The translations under genes were made by a program, and so were the position numbers. Under the pieces are notes generated by a model. The model had not been told where the DNA came from, made no database searches, and saw only the letters and a program-made list of their open reading frames with translations. A stretch of DNA of 48,152 nucleotides, taken from contig JANQEK010000010.1 in assembly GCA_028278405.1 (NCBI GenBank), positions 1 through 48,152 on the forward strand, given 5' to 3'. Shown here one piece after another: positions 17,890 through 27,044 of this stretch. This DNA comes from Nitrospinaceae bacterium (GTDB lineage Bacteria; Nitrospinota; Nitrospinia; Nitrospinales; Nitrospinaceae). Numbering within the stretch: the first letter of the stretch is position 1; the number at the start of each line of letters is the position of its first letter.

Positions 17890-17905
17890 CGCGAAATCAC
17901 TCGCG
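17890..17905 (-). other. Hairpin with the pheT stop codon in its loop
   Basis: Minus strand CGCGA-GTGATT-TCGCG: a perfect 5-bp stem whose 6-nt loop contains the TGA stop of pheT. No U-tract follows. Confidence 0.5.
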
Positions 17906-19990
17906 AAGAGCTGCACCCAACTGATCTGAAAGGCTTCCCACGATTTTCTCGAAAATGGGGTTCACTTCTTCGTCGGTCAGTGTTTTTTCGGGAGACTGAA
18001 AAGAAAGGGCGAAGGTCAGACTTTTCTTGCCGGAGGGTAGTCTTTTCCCCTGATATTGATCGTACAATTCCACCCGGCGGATCAACGGTCCGCTGGTTTG
18101 ACGAATCAAATCTGAGATGGTCTGGGCCTGGACGGTCTGATCCACCAAAATCGAAATGTCCCGGTAGGTTTCCGGATATTTGGGAATGGATTTGAAACGG
18201 GTCTGCTCGGGAATCGACGCCGCCAATGCTTCCATATTCAATTCAAAGACATAGATATTGGGACTCAGTTCCCATTGGGTAGCCAACGCCGGGGCCAATC
18301 GGCCCAGGTAAGCGATACATCGATTCCCGATAAAACCCTCCGCAGATTGACCGGGATCCAGAAAACTCCGCTGTGATGATTGATATTCCAACTCCACCTG
18401 AAAATGTTCAGCCAGGGTTTCCAACGCGCCTTTCAAATCATAAAAATCGAACGGTTTGCCGCTGTCCTTCCACACGCTGTTGGGATAAGGACCCGTGGCC
18501 AGTGCGGCGAGACAGGCAATTTCATGGGAGCCTTTGCCCTTCTTGCTGAAAAAAATGTGGCCCTGCTCGAAAATTTGCAGGTTCTTTTGTCCCCGGTTGA
18601 TGTTGCGTGCGGCTGATTTGATCAAACCCGGCAACAAGCTGGGACGCATGGTGTTCATATCCGAACTGATCGGGTTGTCCAACCGAACCACCGCCGGGGA
18701 TGAATCGCCAAACGTATCCAAAAAACGTTGAGACCAGTCATCCTCGATAAAACTGTAGTTAATCGCTTCCGAATAACCGAGATTGCGTAAGACCTCTTTA
18801 CCCTGCCGGACGGCAGATTGAATTTTCGAAAACCGGACCGGGCTCACCGAAGCCACCGGATGGGAAATTTCAACCTCGTCATACCCATCGAGACGTGCCA
18901 CCTCCTCGATCAAGTCTATCTCACGGGTCAATGTGGGACGAGACGACGGCGGCTCGACCAGATAACATTCGCCGGTCTTTTTTTCTTTTACGATCGTCAC
19001 ACCGAGACCCTTCAGGTACTTCACGATTTTTTTGGCGCCTAGTTGAGTGCCCAGAACCTGGTTGGTGCGTGAAATACGGAAATCAAACCGTCTGGACTTC
19101 CGGGATTTAAAATAAATGTCGACCCGTCCCTTGCAGATGTCACCACCCGCCAACTCCTGAATCAACAATGCTGCCCGGCTGGACGCGGTTGCAACCGCTT
19201 CAATATCGACATCGCGTTCGAAACGGTAGGAAGAATCGGAACGCAGGCCGTATTTTTTAGACGCTTTGCGCACCGCGACCGGATCGAAACTGGCGCTCTC
19301 CAAAACCACGGTCTGCGTGGATTCATCCACCTGGCTGTTTGCACCTCCCATGATCCCCGCCAAGGCTACCGGTTTTTCGGCATCGGCGATCACTAACGCA
19401 TCAGTCGACAATTTTAATTCTGTACCGTCCAATGCGGCAAACGGCTCTCCCTTACGGGCTCGGCGAATAACAATCTTCGGTCCAGCTAGCCGTGCAATGT
19501 CAAAAGCATGCAGAGGCTGACCGTACTCCATCATGACAAAGTTGGTAACATCGACAACATTGTTGATGGGACGCAGACCCACCGCTTTCAACCGGTCCGC
19601 CAGCCATTTGGGAGAAGGGCCGGGTTTGACGTTCTCGATCACCATCGCGGTATAACGCGGACACAACTCCGGCTCTTCATTGACCACAGTGATCCTTTTC
19701 TTTACCGGGGTCGTTCCCATGGCTTTGGTCAATTGTTTGTCCGGCGCGGGCAGTTTGCATTTCTTATGAATCATCGCTCCGACTTCACGGGCCACGCCGA
19801 TATGGCTCAAACAGTAGCCACGGTTGGGCGTTACGTTCAACTCGAGCACCTCGGTGGTTCGTCCGCCGCCCAAATCCACCGATTCACGGCTTTCGATTTC
19901 CAACCCTCCCATGGTGAGCAGGTCGCTCAGTTTCTTTGCAGACAAACCATGGTCGATGTAAGTTTTCAGCCAGTCGAGTTGAATCTTCAT
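17897..19990 (-). CDS. pheT: Phenylalanyl-tRNA synthetase beta subunit, lacking the EMAP tRNA-binding domain
   Basis: Beta subunit of PheRS (alpha2beta2). The 697 residues contain the B3/B4 editing domain (~100-280), a B5 domain (~300-370), the synthetase-like core and the C-terminal FDX-ACB anticodon-binding domain (~605-697, with YPETYRDISILV). Unlike the usual ~800-residue protein, the N-terminal MKIQLDWLKTYID...GLEIESRE passes almost directly into LNVTPNRGYCLSHIGVAREVGA, so the ~100-residue OB-fold (EMAP/B2) domain is absent. The usual TPNRxD reads TPNRGY. pheS is not adjacent: the upstream neighbour is the divergent rnr. Confidence 0.95.
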   Translation of the reverse strand: MKIQLDWLKTYIDHGLSAKKLSDLLTMGGLEIESRESVDLGGGRTTEVLELNVTPNRGYCLSHIGVAREVGAMIHKKCKLPAPDKQLTKAMGTTPVKKRITVVNEEPELCPRYTAMVIENVKPGPSPKWLADRLKAVGLRPINNVVDVTNFVMMEYGQPLHAFDIARLAGPKIVIRRARKGEPFAALDGTELKLSTDALVIADAEKPVALAGIMGGANSQVDESTQTVVLESASFDPVAVRKASKKYGLRSDSSYRFERDVDIEAVATASSRAALLIQELAGGDICKGRVDIYFKSRKSRRFDFRISRTNQVLGTQLGAKKIVKYLKGLGVTIVKEKKTGECYLVEPPSSRPTLTREIDLIEEVARLDGYDEVEISHPVASVSPVRFSKIQSAVRQGKEVLRNLGYSEAINYSFIEDDWSQRFLDTFGDSSPAVVRLDNPISSDMNTMRPSLLPGLIKSAARNINRGQKNLQIFEQGHIFFSKKGKGSHEIACLAALATGPYPNSVWKDSGKPFDFYDLKGALETLAEHFQVELEYQSSQRSFLDPGQSAEGFIGNRCIAYLGRLAPALATQWELSPNIYVFELNMEALAASIPEQTRFKSIPKYPETYRDISILVDQTVQAQTISDLIRQTSGPLIRRVELYDQYQGKRLPSGKKSLTFALSFQSPEKTLTDEEVNPIFEKIVGSLSDQLGAALRE

Positions 19991-20029
19991 ATCATTCCTT
20001 TGAAAAATACCTTATATAATAGGAATCGG

Positions 20030-20058
20030 ATTATAGGTGAACTTCCGGAAAAAATCAA
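20030..20058 (-). promoter_or_regulatory. Strong sigma70-type promoter of pheT
   Basis: Minus strand TTGATT (plus 20053-20058), a 17-bp spacer and a perfect TATAAT (20030-20035). The predicted start near 20023 leaves a ~33-nt leader with AAAGGAATG before the pheT ATG. It could drive the pheT-zapB-zapA run. Confidence 0.6.
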
Positions 20059-20148
20059 AACAGCGTCCGGCATCCCGATCTCTTCTTTAACGGTTTCATC
20101 CAGCACAACATTTTAAGTAAAGGCAATCTTAATTTCCTGCGGAACACT

Positions 20149-22269
20149 ATGGATCTCTCCGAAACCAAGATATTAAAACTCCTGCGCGCGAAAACCAACC
20201 GGCCCATGAAATTTTCGGAGCTCATGAGCCTCCTGGGCATTCCCGAAAAACAGCGTCGGGAGTTCCGAGCTCAACTCAAGGAAATGGCGCACGAAGGATC
20301 GGTGGTCAAACTGCGCGGCGGACGTTACGGCCTGCCGGATGAAATGAATCTGATTCCCGGCGTTTTGTCCGGCCACCCGGACGGCTACGGATTTGTGATC
20401 ACCGAGGACGATTCGGAGGACATTTACATCAGCCGCAATAAACTGGGCGGTGCGATGCACAACGATCACGTTCTGGTGCGTATCGAATCTCGCGCCCACC
20501 GCTTCGGACGGCAGGAAGGACGAATTGTCCGCATCCTGGAACGCCGCACCACTACGCTGGTCGGCCTGTTCGAAGCCCTGAACCGGGACGGCTGGGTGAT
20601 CCCTTCAGAACATAAGTACTTTCAGGATGTGTTCGTGCCCGGCAAGGAGAAAAAAGGCGCGAAACCGGGGCAACTAGTTTCTGTGGAAATCATCACCTAT
20701 CCCACGCGGCACCATCCCCCGGTGGGGCGGGTCATCAAAGTGCTGGGAGATGCCAACGACCCTGAAGTGGAACTGCGCTCCATCATCCATAAATTCGGCG
20801 TGCGCCAGGAGTTTTCTTCCAAAGTCCGGAAACAGGTGCAAAAAATTTCCGGGAACATCAGCGATCGGGAAAAGAAGCAGAGACGCGACCTCACTGGAGA
20901 AATGATTTTCACCATCGACGGCGAACGCGCCAAGGATTTCGACGACGCGGTTTCGCTCGAAACCACGGAAAGCGGCTATCTGTTGGGAGTTCATATCGCC
21001 GACGTCAGTCATTACGTCACAGAAAACAGCCCGCTCGATAAAGAAGCGCTGGAACGCGGTACCAGTATCTATTATGCGGACGGGGTGATCCCGATGCTGC
21101 CGTTCGAATTGTCCAATGAGTTGTGCAGTCTCAAGCCGAGGCAGGAACGCCTGACCCTGAGCGCCTCAATTGCATTCGATAAACAGGGCAATGTCTTGAA
21201 CTACGAGCTTTTCAACTCAGTGATCAAAAGTAAATTCCGCTTCACCTACAATCAGGTGGCGGAAATGCTGGAAACCCGTTCAACGGACAAAAAATATGCG
21301 AAGGCTCTGCCGGTATTACAGAGTATGTTCGAGCTCAGCCAGCTGCTGCGCAAACGCCGGTTTCAGGAAGGCAGTGTCGACTTCAACATCCCCGAGCCGG
21401 AAATCCTGATGGGCCCCAACGGCCAGGTTCAAAACATCGTGAAGGCAGGACACAACGTCGCCCACGAACTGATTGAGGAATTTATGCTGGCGGCCAACCG
21501 GGTCGTGGCGGAACATCTCGACAAAAAAAACCTGCCGGGAATTCACCGTATCCACGAAGCACCCGATCAGGACAAACTGCACCGATTCCAGGAATTCATC
21601 AAGGATATCGGGTTTCGCCTGCCGAGTCTTCGCAACGTGCAGTCGGATCACCTGCAAAATCTGCTGACGCGGGTGCGTGGTCATGCCGAAGAGCGGTCTA
21701 TCAACCTCTTGCTGTTGCGATCCTTGAAAAAGGCGGTGTATTCGGAAAAAGATCCGGGGCATTTCTGTCTTGGGTTCGAGCACTATACCCATTTCACCTC
21801 CCCTATCCGCCGCTACCCGGACCTGGCGACGCACCGGATGGTTAAAACTTTTCTCTCCAAAAAGAAGGCGAGTCAACAGGACCGGAAAAAACTTCTACCG
21901 GTATCAAGGAGTCAGGCTGAGCAATCCAGCATGAGGGAGATCAAAGCGATGGAAGTGGAACGGGAAGTCGCCAATCTCCGACGGGCACAATTTATGGCCG
22001 ATAAAGTGGGTAAGGAATACGCCGGACACATTGTATCGGTCACCGGGTTCGGACTGTTTGTGGAACTGGACAAAGTGTTCGTGGAAGGATTGATCCACAT
22101 CTCCAGTCTGGGAGACGATTACTACATCTATTACGAACACGAGCACATGCTGAAAGGCCAGCATAAGTACAAGACGTACCGGATCGGTGACGCCATTCGG
22201 GTGCGTGTTACGGGTGTCGACATTTCCAAAAAACAGATCGACCTGACTCCTGTGTTTAAAAAGCGTTAG
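20149..22269 (+). CDS. rnr: Ribonuclease R
   Basis: Processive 3'-5' exoribonuclease that can degrade structured RNA. The 706 residues show an N-terminal winged helix (1-65), cold-shock/OB domains (~70-240), the RNB catalytic domain (~245-575) with IDGERAKDFDDAVSLE supplying catalytic aspartates, and a C-terminal S1 domain (~620-705, GFGLFVELDKVFVEGLIHIS). It lacks the long basic tail of the E. coli enzyme. It diverges from pheT. Confidence 0.97.
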   Translation: MDLSETKILKLLRAKTNRPMKFSELMSLLGIPEKQRREFRAQLKEMAHEGSVVKLRGGRYGLPDEMNLIPGVLSGHPDGYGFVITEDDSEDIYISRNKLGGAMHNDHVLVRIESRAHRFGRQEGRIVRILERRTTTLVGLFEALNRDGWVIPSEHKYFQDVFVPGKEKKGAKPGQLVSVEIITYPTRHHPPVGRVIKVLGDANDPEVELRSIIHKFGVRQEFSSKVRKQVQKISGNISDREKKQRRDLTGEMIFTIDGERAKDFDDAVSLETTESGYLLGVHIADVSHYVTENSPLDKEALERGTSIYYADGVIPMLPFELSNELCSLKPRQERLTLSASIAFDKQGNVLNYELFNSVIKSKFRFTYNQVAEMLETRSTDKKYAKALPVLQSMFELSQLLRKRRFQEGSVDFNIPEPEILMGPNGQVQNIVKAGHNVAHELIEEFMLAANRVVAEHLDKKNLPGIHRIHEAPDQDKLHRFQEFIKDIGFRLPSLRNVQSDHLQNLLTRVRGHAEERSINLLLLRSLKKAVYSEKDPGHFCLGFEHYTHFTSPIRRYPDLATHRMVKTFLSKKKASQQDRKKLLPVSRSQAEQSSMREIKAMEVEREVANLRRAQFMADKVGKEYAGHIVSVTGFGLFVELDKVFVEGLIHISSLGDDYYIYYEHEHMLKGQHKYKTYRIGDAIRVRVTGVDISKKQIDLTPVFKKR

Positions 22270-22379
22270 CTCTCCCCTGATTTTTCTTTCGGAATTTTTT
22301 CCGCACAACGATCCAAACTGGGTTACAATTTGCCCGCCTTCCCCATACGGATAACTTTTATTCAATTGACTGGAAAAGA

Positions 22380-24920
22380 ATGACGCCTCTGCTTCCCTAT
22401 TTTCTGGTTTACTTGTCGGGCATTCTCGCTGCTTTGCCGGCGGCACAGAATTTCCTGTTTCCCTATTTTCTGCCGCTCGCAACAGCCAGCGCCGGCGCGT
22501 TTCTGTTTGCCCAGTGCTGCCCCAGATTTTCCGTAAAGGCTGTGGTGCTCATTTTGCTGTTCCCGCTTGGCTTCTCATCGCCCGGCTGGCAGGACCAACT
22601 GAAACCGGACCATCACATCTGGAATCATTTGCAGGAAGGTCAACGTGCGACGGTGGAGGGCTGGGTCGAAGACACACCCACGGTTTATCCAGACAAAGTG
22701 CAATACCGCGTTCATCTGGAGAAAATCACTTACACCCAATCTCTTCCGATCCGCGTCACCGGCACCGCCCGCATCACCCTGTATCAGCCGGATAACCCCT
22801 TGCGAGCCGGTGACCGTTTTCGCATCAACAGAATCAAACTGAAGCGGCCGCGTAATTTCAAGAATCCCGGACGATTCGATTATGTGCACTACATCCGGTC
22901 ACAGGGAATTGACGTATTGGGTGGATTGTCAAAAGCCAAACACATCGAACGTCTGGGAACCGTTCCGTTGGGCGCTTTCACTTCTCTCCGCAGCAATGTC
23001 AGAGAGCGCATGTTGTATTTTTTTGACCGGCATCTGCCACAGGATTCGGCGGCTCTGCTCAAGGCCATGTTGCTGGGGGAAAAACAATATCTAAGCAAGG
23101 AGCTGCGGCAGACTTACATCGATACTGGATTGGCGCACCTCATGGCGGTCTCCGGCCTGCATATCGGTTTTGTGGCGGGTGCCTGCTTTCTCATCCTGTA
23201 TCCGTTGGTCTTCTACCTGCTTTGGAAATTTCGTGACTCATGGGCTTTGATGGGCTACGGACGTAAAATCGTCGCCCTGCTTTGTATCGCTCCAGTTTTG
23301 TTCTACATGTTATTGGTGGGTGCGAAAATATCCGCTTTGCGCGCAGGCATCATGATCCTGGTTTATCTCCTTGCCGTTCTGATCAACCGGGAAAAATATC
23401 TATTGAACGCTTTACTGGTCGCTGCTTTCCTGATTCTGATCTGGAATCCGGAAGCGGTCGTTGGACCCGGATTTCTCCTTTCCTTCGGAGCCTTATTGAC
23501 CATCGTCCTGGCCATCCGGTTTATGGAAACTCTCCCAAGAGATGCCCTGGACCGGTTGGGCGAGTCTCCCTGGTACCGCCGCCTGCCGAAGCCCCGCTTA
23601 AAGGAAGCCTCCTGGGGAGCACGCGCTTACGACGTATTGCAATCCACCGTTTTCATCACCCTGGCCGCACTTTTGGGAACACTGCCCATACTGGTTTACT
23701 TTTTCAATCATATCAGTATCGGCGGAATTTTCCTGAACCTGCTGTTGGTTCCGCTGACGGCCCTGCTGATCCCGTTAGGATTGCTGGCCTCTTTGTTAGC
23801 CATACTCTATGAACCTCTGGGAACCTTGTTGATGCCTTTAACGGCGGGTCTGCTCCATATTTATGTCGAACTGCCGCAACTCGCCGCCAAGCTGCCTTTC
23901 ATGTCCTTTTACGTCCCGACACCACCGGAAATCTGGCCGATTCTTTACTACGCATTGCTGATCGTGGTTCCATTATGGTTTCGGTCCCGAAGATCGACAC
24001 AAGCACCCATGGTCGAATATCGCAACCTCTGGAGCAGGGTGTATCCCTGGGGATTGGCATTGGCTTCGTTTTTATTGATCGCCACTTTCATCTGGCCGCG
24101 CCTTCCCTTTAAAAACGGAGAGCTTTCGGTTTATCTTCTCGACGTGGGACAAGGCGAATCGATTTACATGGAATTCCCCAATGGTAAAACGCTGTTACTG
24201 GATGGCGGTGGTTATTTCCGCAACAGCCTGGATGTCGGCAAGCTTGTCGTCGCTCCGTTCCTCTGGCACCGCGGCCTGTGGGGACTCAGTTATGTGGGAG
24301 CCACTCATTCCGACCATGATCATATCTCCGGCTTGGAATCGCTCGCAGAATTGGTTTCAATCGACCGCTTTCTGGACCGGCATCCCGCAGTGCAGGACCA
24401 CCGCATCGAACGACTGAGATCCCGCCTGATCCAACAGGAGACTGTTCCACTCTCTCTGCGCCCGGGTCAACCCTGGAAAGTCGGCGAGGTGCAACTGACC
24501 CTGCTTCATCCCACGCCGGAGTTCATTGCCGCTTATCCGGCACAAAACAGGATCGGCAACGATTTATCCATGGTTTGGAAAATCGAATACGGAACGTTCA
24601 GCATGCTGTTGACGGGAGACATCACTGAAAAAGCCGAGCGATATCTATTGGAACATGCCGCTCCCCTGCAGGCGAAAATCCTGAAGATTCCGCACCATGG
24701 CAGCCGCACATCGAGTCATCCGGATTTTATTCGCGCGGTCGGGGCCAAGGATGTGATCGTTTCCAGTGGACGCTTCAATGTCTTTCATCATCCACACCCT
24801 GCAATTGTGGACCGGTACGCCAATCACGGGGCCACTCTGTGGCGGACCGACCTGCAGGGAGCCATTCGCATCACCACGGACGGCAACAATACGCGGATCA
24901 TTGATCATAAAGATTTATAA
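22380..24920 (+). CDS. comEC: ComEC/Rec2 family DNA uptake channel
   Basis: Inner-membrane channel for single-stranded DNA in natural transformation. The 846-residue protein has the full three-part layout: an N-terminal DUF4131/OB-like region (~1-200), the competence domain (~215-520) with LAHLMAVSGLHIGFVAG and many membrane helices, and a C-terminal metallo-beta-lactamase domain (from ~585, LLDVGQGESIYMEF) with the metal motif HSDHDH. Together with the prepilin peptidase at 1977 it hints at pilus-linked competence, though no other com gene is here. Confidence 0.95.
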   Translation: MTPLLPYFLVYLSGILAALPAAQNFLFPYFLPLATASAGAFLFAQCCPRFSVKAVVLILLFPLGFSSPGWQDQLKPDHHIWNHLQEGQRATVEGWVEDTPTVYPDKVQYRVHLEKITYTQSLPIRVTGTARITLYQPDNPLRAGDRFRINRIKLKRPRNFKNPGRFDYVHYIRSQGIDVLGGLSKAKHIERLGTVPLGAFTSLRSNVRERMLYFFDRHLPQDSAALLKAMLLGEKQYLSKELRQTYIDTGLAHLMAVSGLHIGFVAGACFLILYPLVFYLLWKFRDSWALMGYGRKIVALLCIAPVLFYMLLVGAKISALRAGIMILVYLLAVLINREKYLLNALLVAAFLILIWNPEAVVGPGFLLSFGALLTIVLAIRFMETLPRDALDRLGESPWYRRLPKPRLKEASWGARAYDVLQSTVFITLAALLGTLPILVYFFNHISIGGIFLNLLLVPLTALLIPLGLLASLLAILYEPLGTLLMPLTAGLLHIYVELPQLAAKLPFMSFYVPTPPEIWPILYYALLIVVPLWFRSRRSTQAPMVEYRNLWSRVYPWGLALASFLLIATFIWPRLPFKNGELSVYLLDVGQGESIYMEFPNGKTLLLDGGGYFRNSLDVGKLVVAPFLWHRGLWGLSYVGATHSDHDHISGLESLAELVSIDRFLDRHPAVQDHRIERLRSRLIQQETVPLSLRPGQPWKVGEVQLTLLHPTPEFIAAYPAQNRIGNDLSMVWKIEYGTFSMLLTGDITEKAERYLLEHAAPLQAKILKIPHHGSRTSSHPDFIRAVGAKDVIVSSGRFNVFHHPHPAIVDRYANHGATLWRTDLQGAIRITTDGNNTRIIDHKDL

Positions 24921-24927
24921 AATAATC

Positions 24928-24944
24928 CATTAGGTATCCTAATG
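24928..24944. other. Short inverted repeat after comEC
   Basis: CATTAGG-TAT-CCTAATG: perfect 7-base arms, 3-nt centre, 8 bp after the comEC stop. No U-run follows; it could be a weak terminator or an operator for the downstream cyclase gene. Confidence 0.35.
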
Positions 24945-25015
24945 CTCAATCAGGCCTATATTTGGTTTGTGAACGGCACACAATGTTGGCCTTTGAAAAA
25001 AAACCTGCTATCCTT

Positions 25016-25024
25016 TGTTATACC
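25016..25024 (+). promoter_or_regulatory. Extended -10 promoter candidate for the diguanylate cyclase gene
   Basis: TGTTATACC (TG one base before TATACC); TTGAAA lies upstream at 24993 with an over-long 20-bp spacer. The predicted start near 25030 agrees with translation from 25049/25055 rather than from the longer open frame. Confidence 0.3.
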
Positions 25025-25054
25025 CTGATTACAGACAACTTAGCGGAGATGCGC

Positions 25055-26401
25055 TTGTCCAAAGCCAATAAAACATACTTGATTTATGCCGGTCTCGGGT
25101 TGATCACCATTTTCCTGTATGCTCTTCCTCAGCCCGACCCAAAGGGGACTTTCACCCAAGGCTTGGTAAACATATTTCCTTATCCTCTGTATATGGGATT
25201 CGCGTTGGTGGGTTTTCTGGGTCTGAAGCTGAATCAGAATAGAATCCTGTTTTCCGCCCTGATCTATTTATGTGTGTGCTACCTTTTGATCAATCCCCTC
25301 ACTCTTAATTCCATCGGCATTAGCTTGTACGGCCTTTATTACATGATTGGGATGTCTTTTCCGCTGACCCTGGCCATAATGTTCAGTAGTCGAGGGGCAC
25401 GGCCTTTAGACCTTCCGAATATCGGCAAGTTGTCATTCTCGCTTTTTCCGATGATCCTCTTCGGTTACTTTCTTGCACGCGATAAACCGGTTTTTTCAAA
25501 AATTGCTTTCTTGAAAATCATCCCCGGGCTTACTCCCAACAACAATTTTTTTCTCCCGCAATTCGCCTTGTTTGCCTTGGCCGCTTTAGGATTGGTGATC
25601 TATTTTCAAAGAGATCGGATCAAACCATTTATCAAAGTGCTTGGCCTTTCCATGATCCCTCTCATGGGCACAATCTGGGTCGTTTTGAAACTATTTCACG
25701 GATTTTTAAAGGAACATTCAAAATTCAAGCTGGCGGAACTGCAAGAATGGGTGGCAACCACTTTCCCCTCCATTCAAGTGATTGCGGCGTTCACCGTCAT
25801 CTGCGGCATCCTTCTTCATGCTGTTTTTCAAATGTACTGGCACCGTGTTTACGTCGATGAACTGACCGATGTCCCCAATCGCCGGGCTTTGGACGAATGT
25901 CTTTCCGGTCTGTCTGGTGAATACGCCATCGCCATGATGGATATCGATCATTTCAAATCCTTCAACGATAACTACGGACACGATGAAGGCGACAACGTGT
26001 TGCGACTGGTGGGGAGTGTCCTGAGCAATGAGTTGGGAGACCGGATTTTCCGTTATGGCGGCGAAGAGTTCTGTGCTGTGTTCAAGGGGGTTTCTGCGGA
26101 AGACGCGTATATGTTCGCCAACAAAGTCCGACGGAAACTGGAGGAGCGGGATTTTTACATTCGCAAGCCCAATTCCAAACGGGAGCCGACCTCCGCTTTC
26201 GACCGGAGAAAAACCAAAAAGAGCAGTAATGGTAAAAAAGTCCAGATCACCATCAGCATCGGCCTCGCCAACCCGAACAAAAAATCCAAAACCGTCGAAG
26301 ATGTGCTGAAATTAGCCGATCAAGCCCTGTACCAGGCCAAAAGAAAAGGCCGCAACCGGGTTGTGATCTGGGAAAATGAAAGCGTAAAGTCTGCGGTATA
26401 A
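25055..26401 (+). CDS. Membrane-bound GGDEF diguanylate cyclase
   Basis: Makes cyclic di-GMP from two GTP. About eight membrane helices fill the N-terminal ~290 residues, followed by a GGDEF domain with DELTDVPNRRALDE, MMDIDHFKSFNDNYGHDEGD and the active-site RYGGEEF. The inhibitory I-site (RxxD) reads ELGD, so product inhibition is probably lost. I place the start at the TTG 25055, 6 bp after GGAG; the ATG at 25049 touches that GGAG, and an open frame extends up to 24962. The sensory ligand of the membrane part is unknown. No phosphodiesterase gene is adjacent. Confidence 0.9.
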   Translation: MSKANKTYLIYAGLGLITIFLYALPQPDPKGTFTQGLVNIFPYPLYMGFALVGFLGLKLNQNRILFSALIYLCVCYLLINPLTLNSIGISLYGLYYMIGMSFPLTLAIMFSSRGARPLDLPNIGKLSFSLFPMILFGYFLARDKPVFSKIAFLKIIPGLTPNNNFFLPQFALFALAALGLVIYFQRDRIKPFIKVLGLSMIPLMGTIWVVLKLFHGFLKEHSKFKLAELQEWVATTFPSIQVIAAFTVICGILLHAVFQMYWHRVYVDELTDVPNRRALDECLSGLSGEYAIAMMDIDHFKSFNDNYGHDEGDNVLRLVGSVLSNELGDRIFRYGGEEFCAVFKGVSAEDAYMFANKVRRKLEERDFYIRKPNSKREPTSAFDRRKTKKSSNGKKVQITISIGLANPNKKSKTVEDVLKLADQALYQAKRKGRNRVVIWENESVKSAV

Positions 26402-26429
26402 CCTCCCCCGTCCACTTCATGTTTTCCCA

Positions 26430-26458
26430 TTGAGAAGACTGTAGAAATCTGATATAAA
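26430..26458 (+). promoter_or_regulatory. Good sigma70-type promoter upstream of the Lys-rich small gene and gatCA
   Basis: TTGAGA (26430-26435), a 17-bp spacer and TATAAA (26453-26458), each one base from consensus. The start is predicted near 26465, about 35 nt before the ATG at 26500. Confidence 0.6.
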
Positions 26459-26499
26459 CGATCCTTTCCAATTCAATATTCACCCTTTGAGGACGTTTC

Positions 26500-26718
26500 A
26501 TGGCAACACTGGAGCAATTGAAGACCCATATTTCCACCACTAAAACCAAGCTGGATGAGGCCCAAAAGAAAGCGGGCGACGCCAAGTACGATCCGGAAGT
26601 CCGGAAAATCCAGAAAAAATACAAACGGCTGACCCGTAAAGCGGGAAAGATCGTTTATATGGAAAAGAAAAAAGAGGAAAAAGGGAAGAAGAAAAAAGAA
26701 GAAGGCGGCGGAGAGTAA
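26500..26718 (+). CDS. Small lysine-rich coiled-coil protein of unknown function
   Basis: A 72-residue, very charged protein, helical throughout: LEQLKTHISTTKTKLDEAQKK at the start, then KIQKKYKRLTRKAGKIVY and a run of K/E ending in GGGE. It has a good ribosome-binding site (TTTGAGGACG) and a strong promoter candidate, so it is very likely real. No family recognised; the basic character would suit nucleic-acid or ribosome binding, but that is a guess. gatC follows 40 bp later. Confidence 0.7.
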   Translation: MATLEQLKTHISTTKTKLDEAQKKAGDAKYDPEVRKIQKKYKRLTRKAGKIVYMEKKKEEKGKKKKEEGGGE

Positions 26719-26758
26719 TTATCCCGCTCTATTATTGTTTCTCTTCCGGTCCCCCATC

Positions 26759-27043
26759 ATGTCTTCCGATTCATTTGATATTAAAAAAATCGCCCTCCTG
26801 GCCCGCCTGAAACTCACAGAGGAGGAGCAAACCCGATTGGGTCGCCAATTCGAAGGCATTCTCGAACATATCGACCAATTGAACCAGCTCGACACGGAAA
26901 AAGTTGAACCCACCTCGCACGTGCTGCCTCTCCAGAATGTATTTCGTGAAGACGAAGTGCAACAAACTTTCGAGGATGGGAAATACCTGCCCCTGGCCCC
27001 CCGACAGGACAAAGACCATTACGAAGTCCCTCAGATCATCTGA
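26759..27043 (+). CDS. gatC: Asp/Glu-tRNA amidotransferase subunit C
   Basis: Small structural subunit of the GatCAB amidotransferase that converts mischarged Glu-tRNA(Gln) or Asp-tRNA(Asn). The 94 residues carry the family pattern: [49 protein letters not shown] and the C-terminal [10 protein letters not shown] chose the ATG at 26759; an in-frame ATG 8 codons earlier is open. It ends 1 bp before gatA, with the stop codon in the arm of a small hairpin. Confidence 0.95.
   Translation: MSSDSFDIKKIALLARLKLTEEEQTRLGRQFEGILEHIDQLNQLDTEKVEPTSHVLPLQNVFREDEVQQTFEDGKYLPLAPRQDKDHYEVPQII
27031..27043 (+). other. Hairpin at the gatC stop / gatA start junction
   Basis: TCAGA-TCA-TCTGA: a perfect 5-bp stem with 3-nt loop. 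The 3' arm contains the gatC TGA, and the gatA ATG begins 1 bp later, so it may influence coupled initiation. Confidence 0.4.
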
Positions 27044-27044
27044 C

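Noticed and set aside
17518-18195. A 225-codon plus-strand frame opposite zapB/pheT
   Set aside because: Antisense to three real genes; Pro/Arg/Ser-rich composition without motifs.
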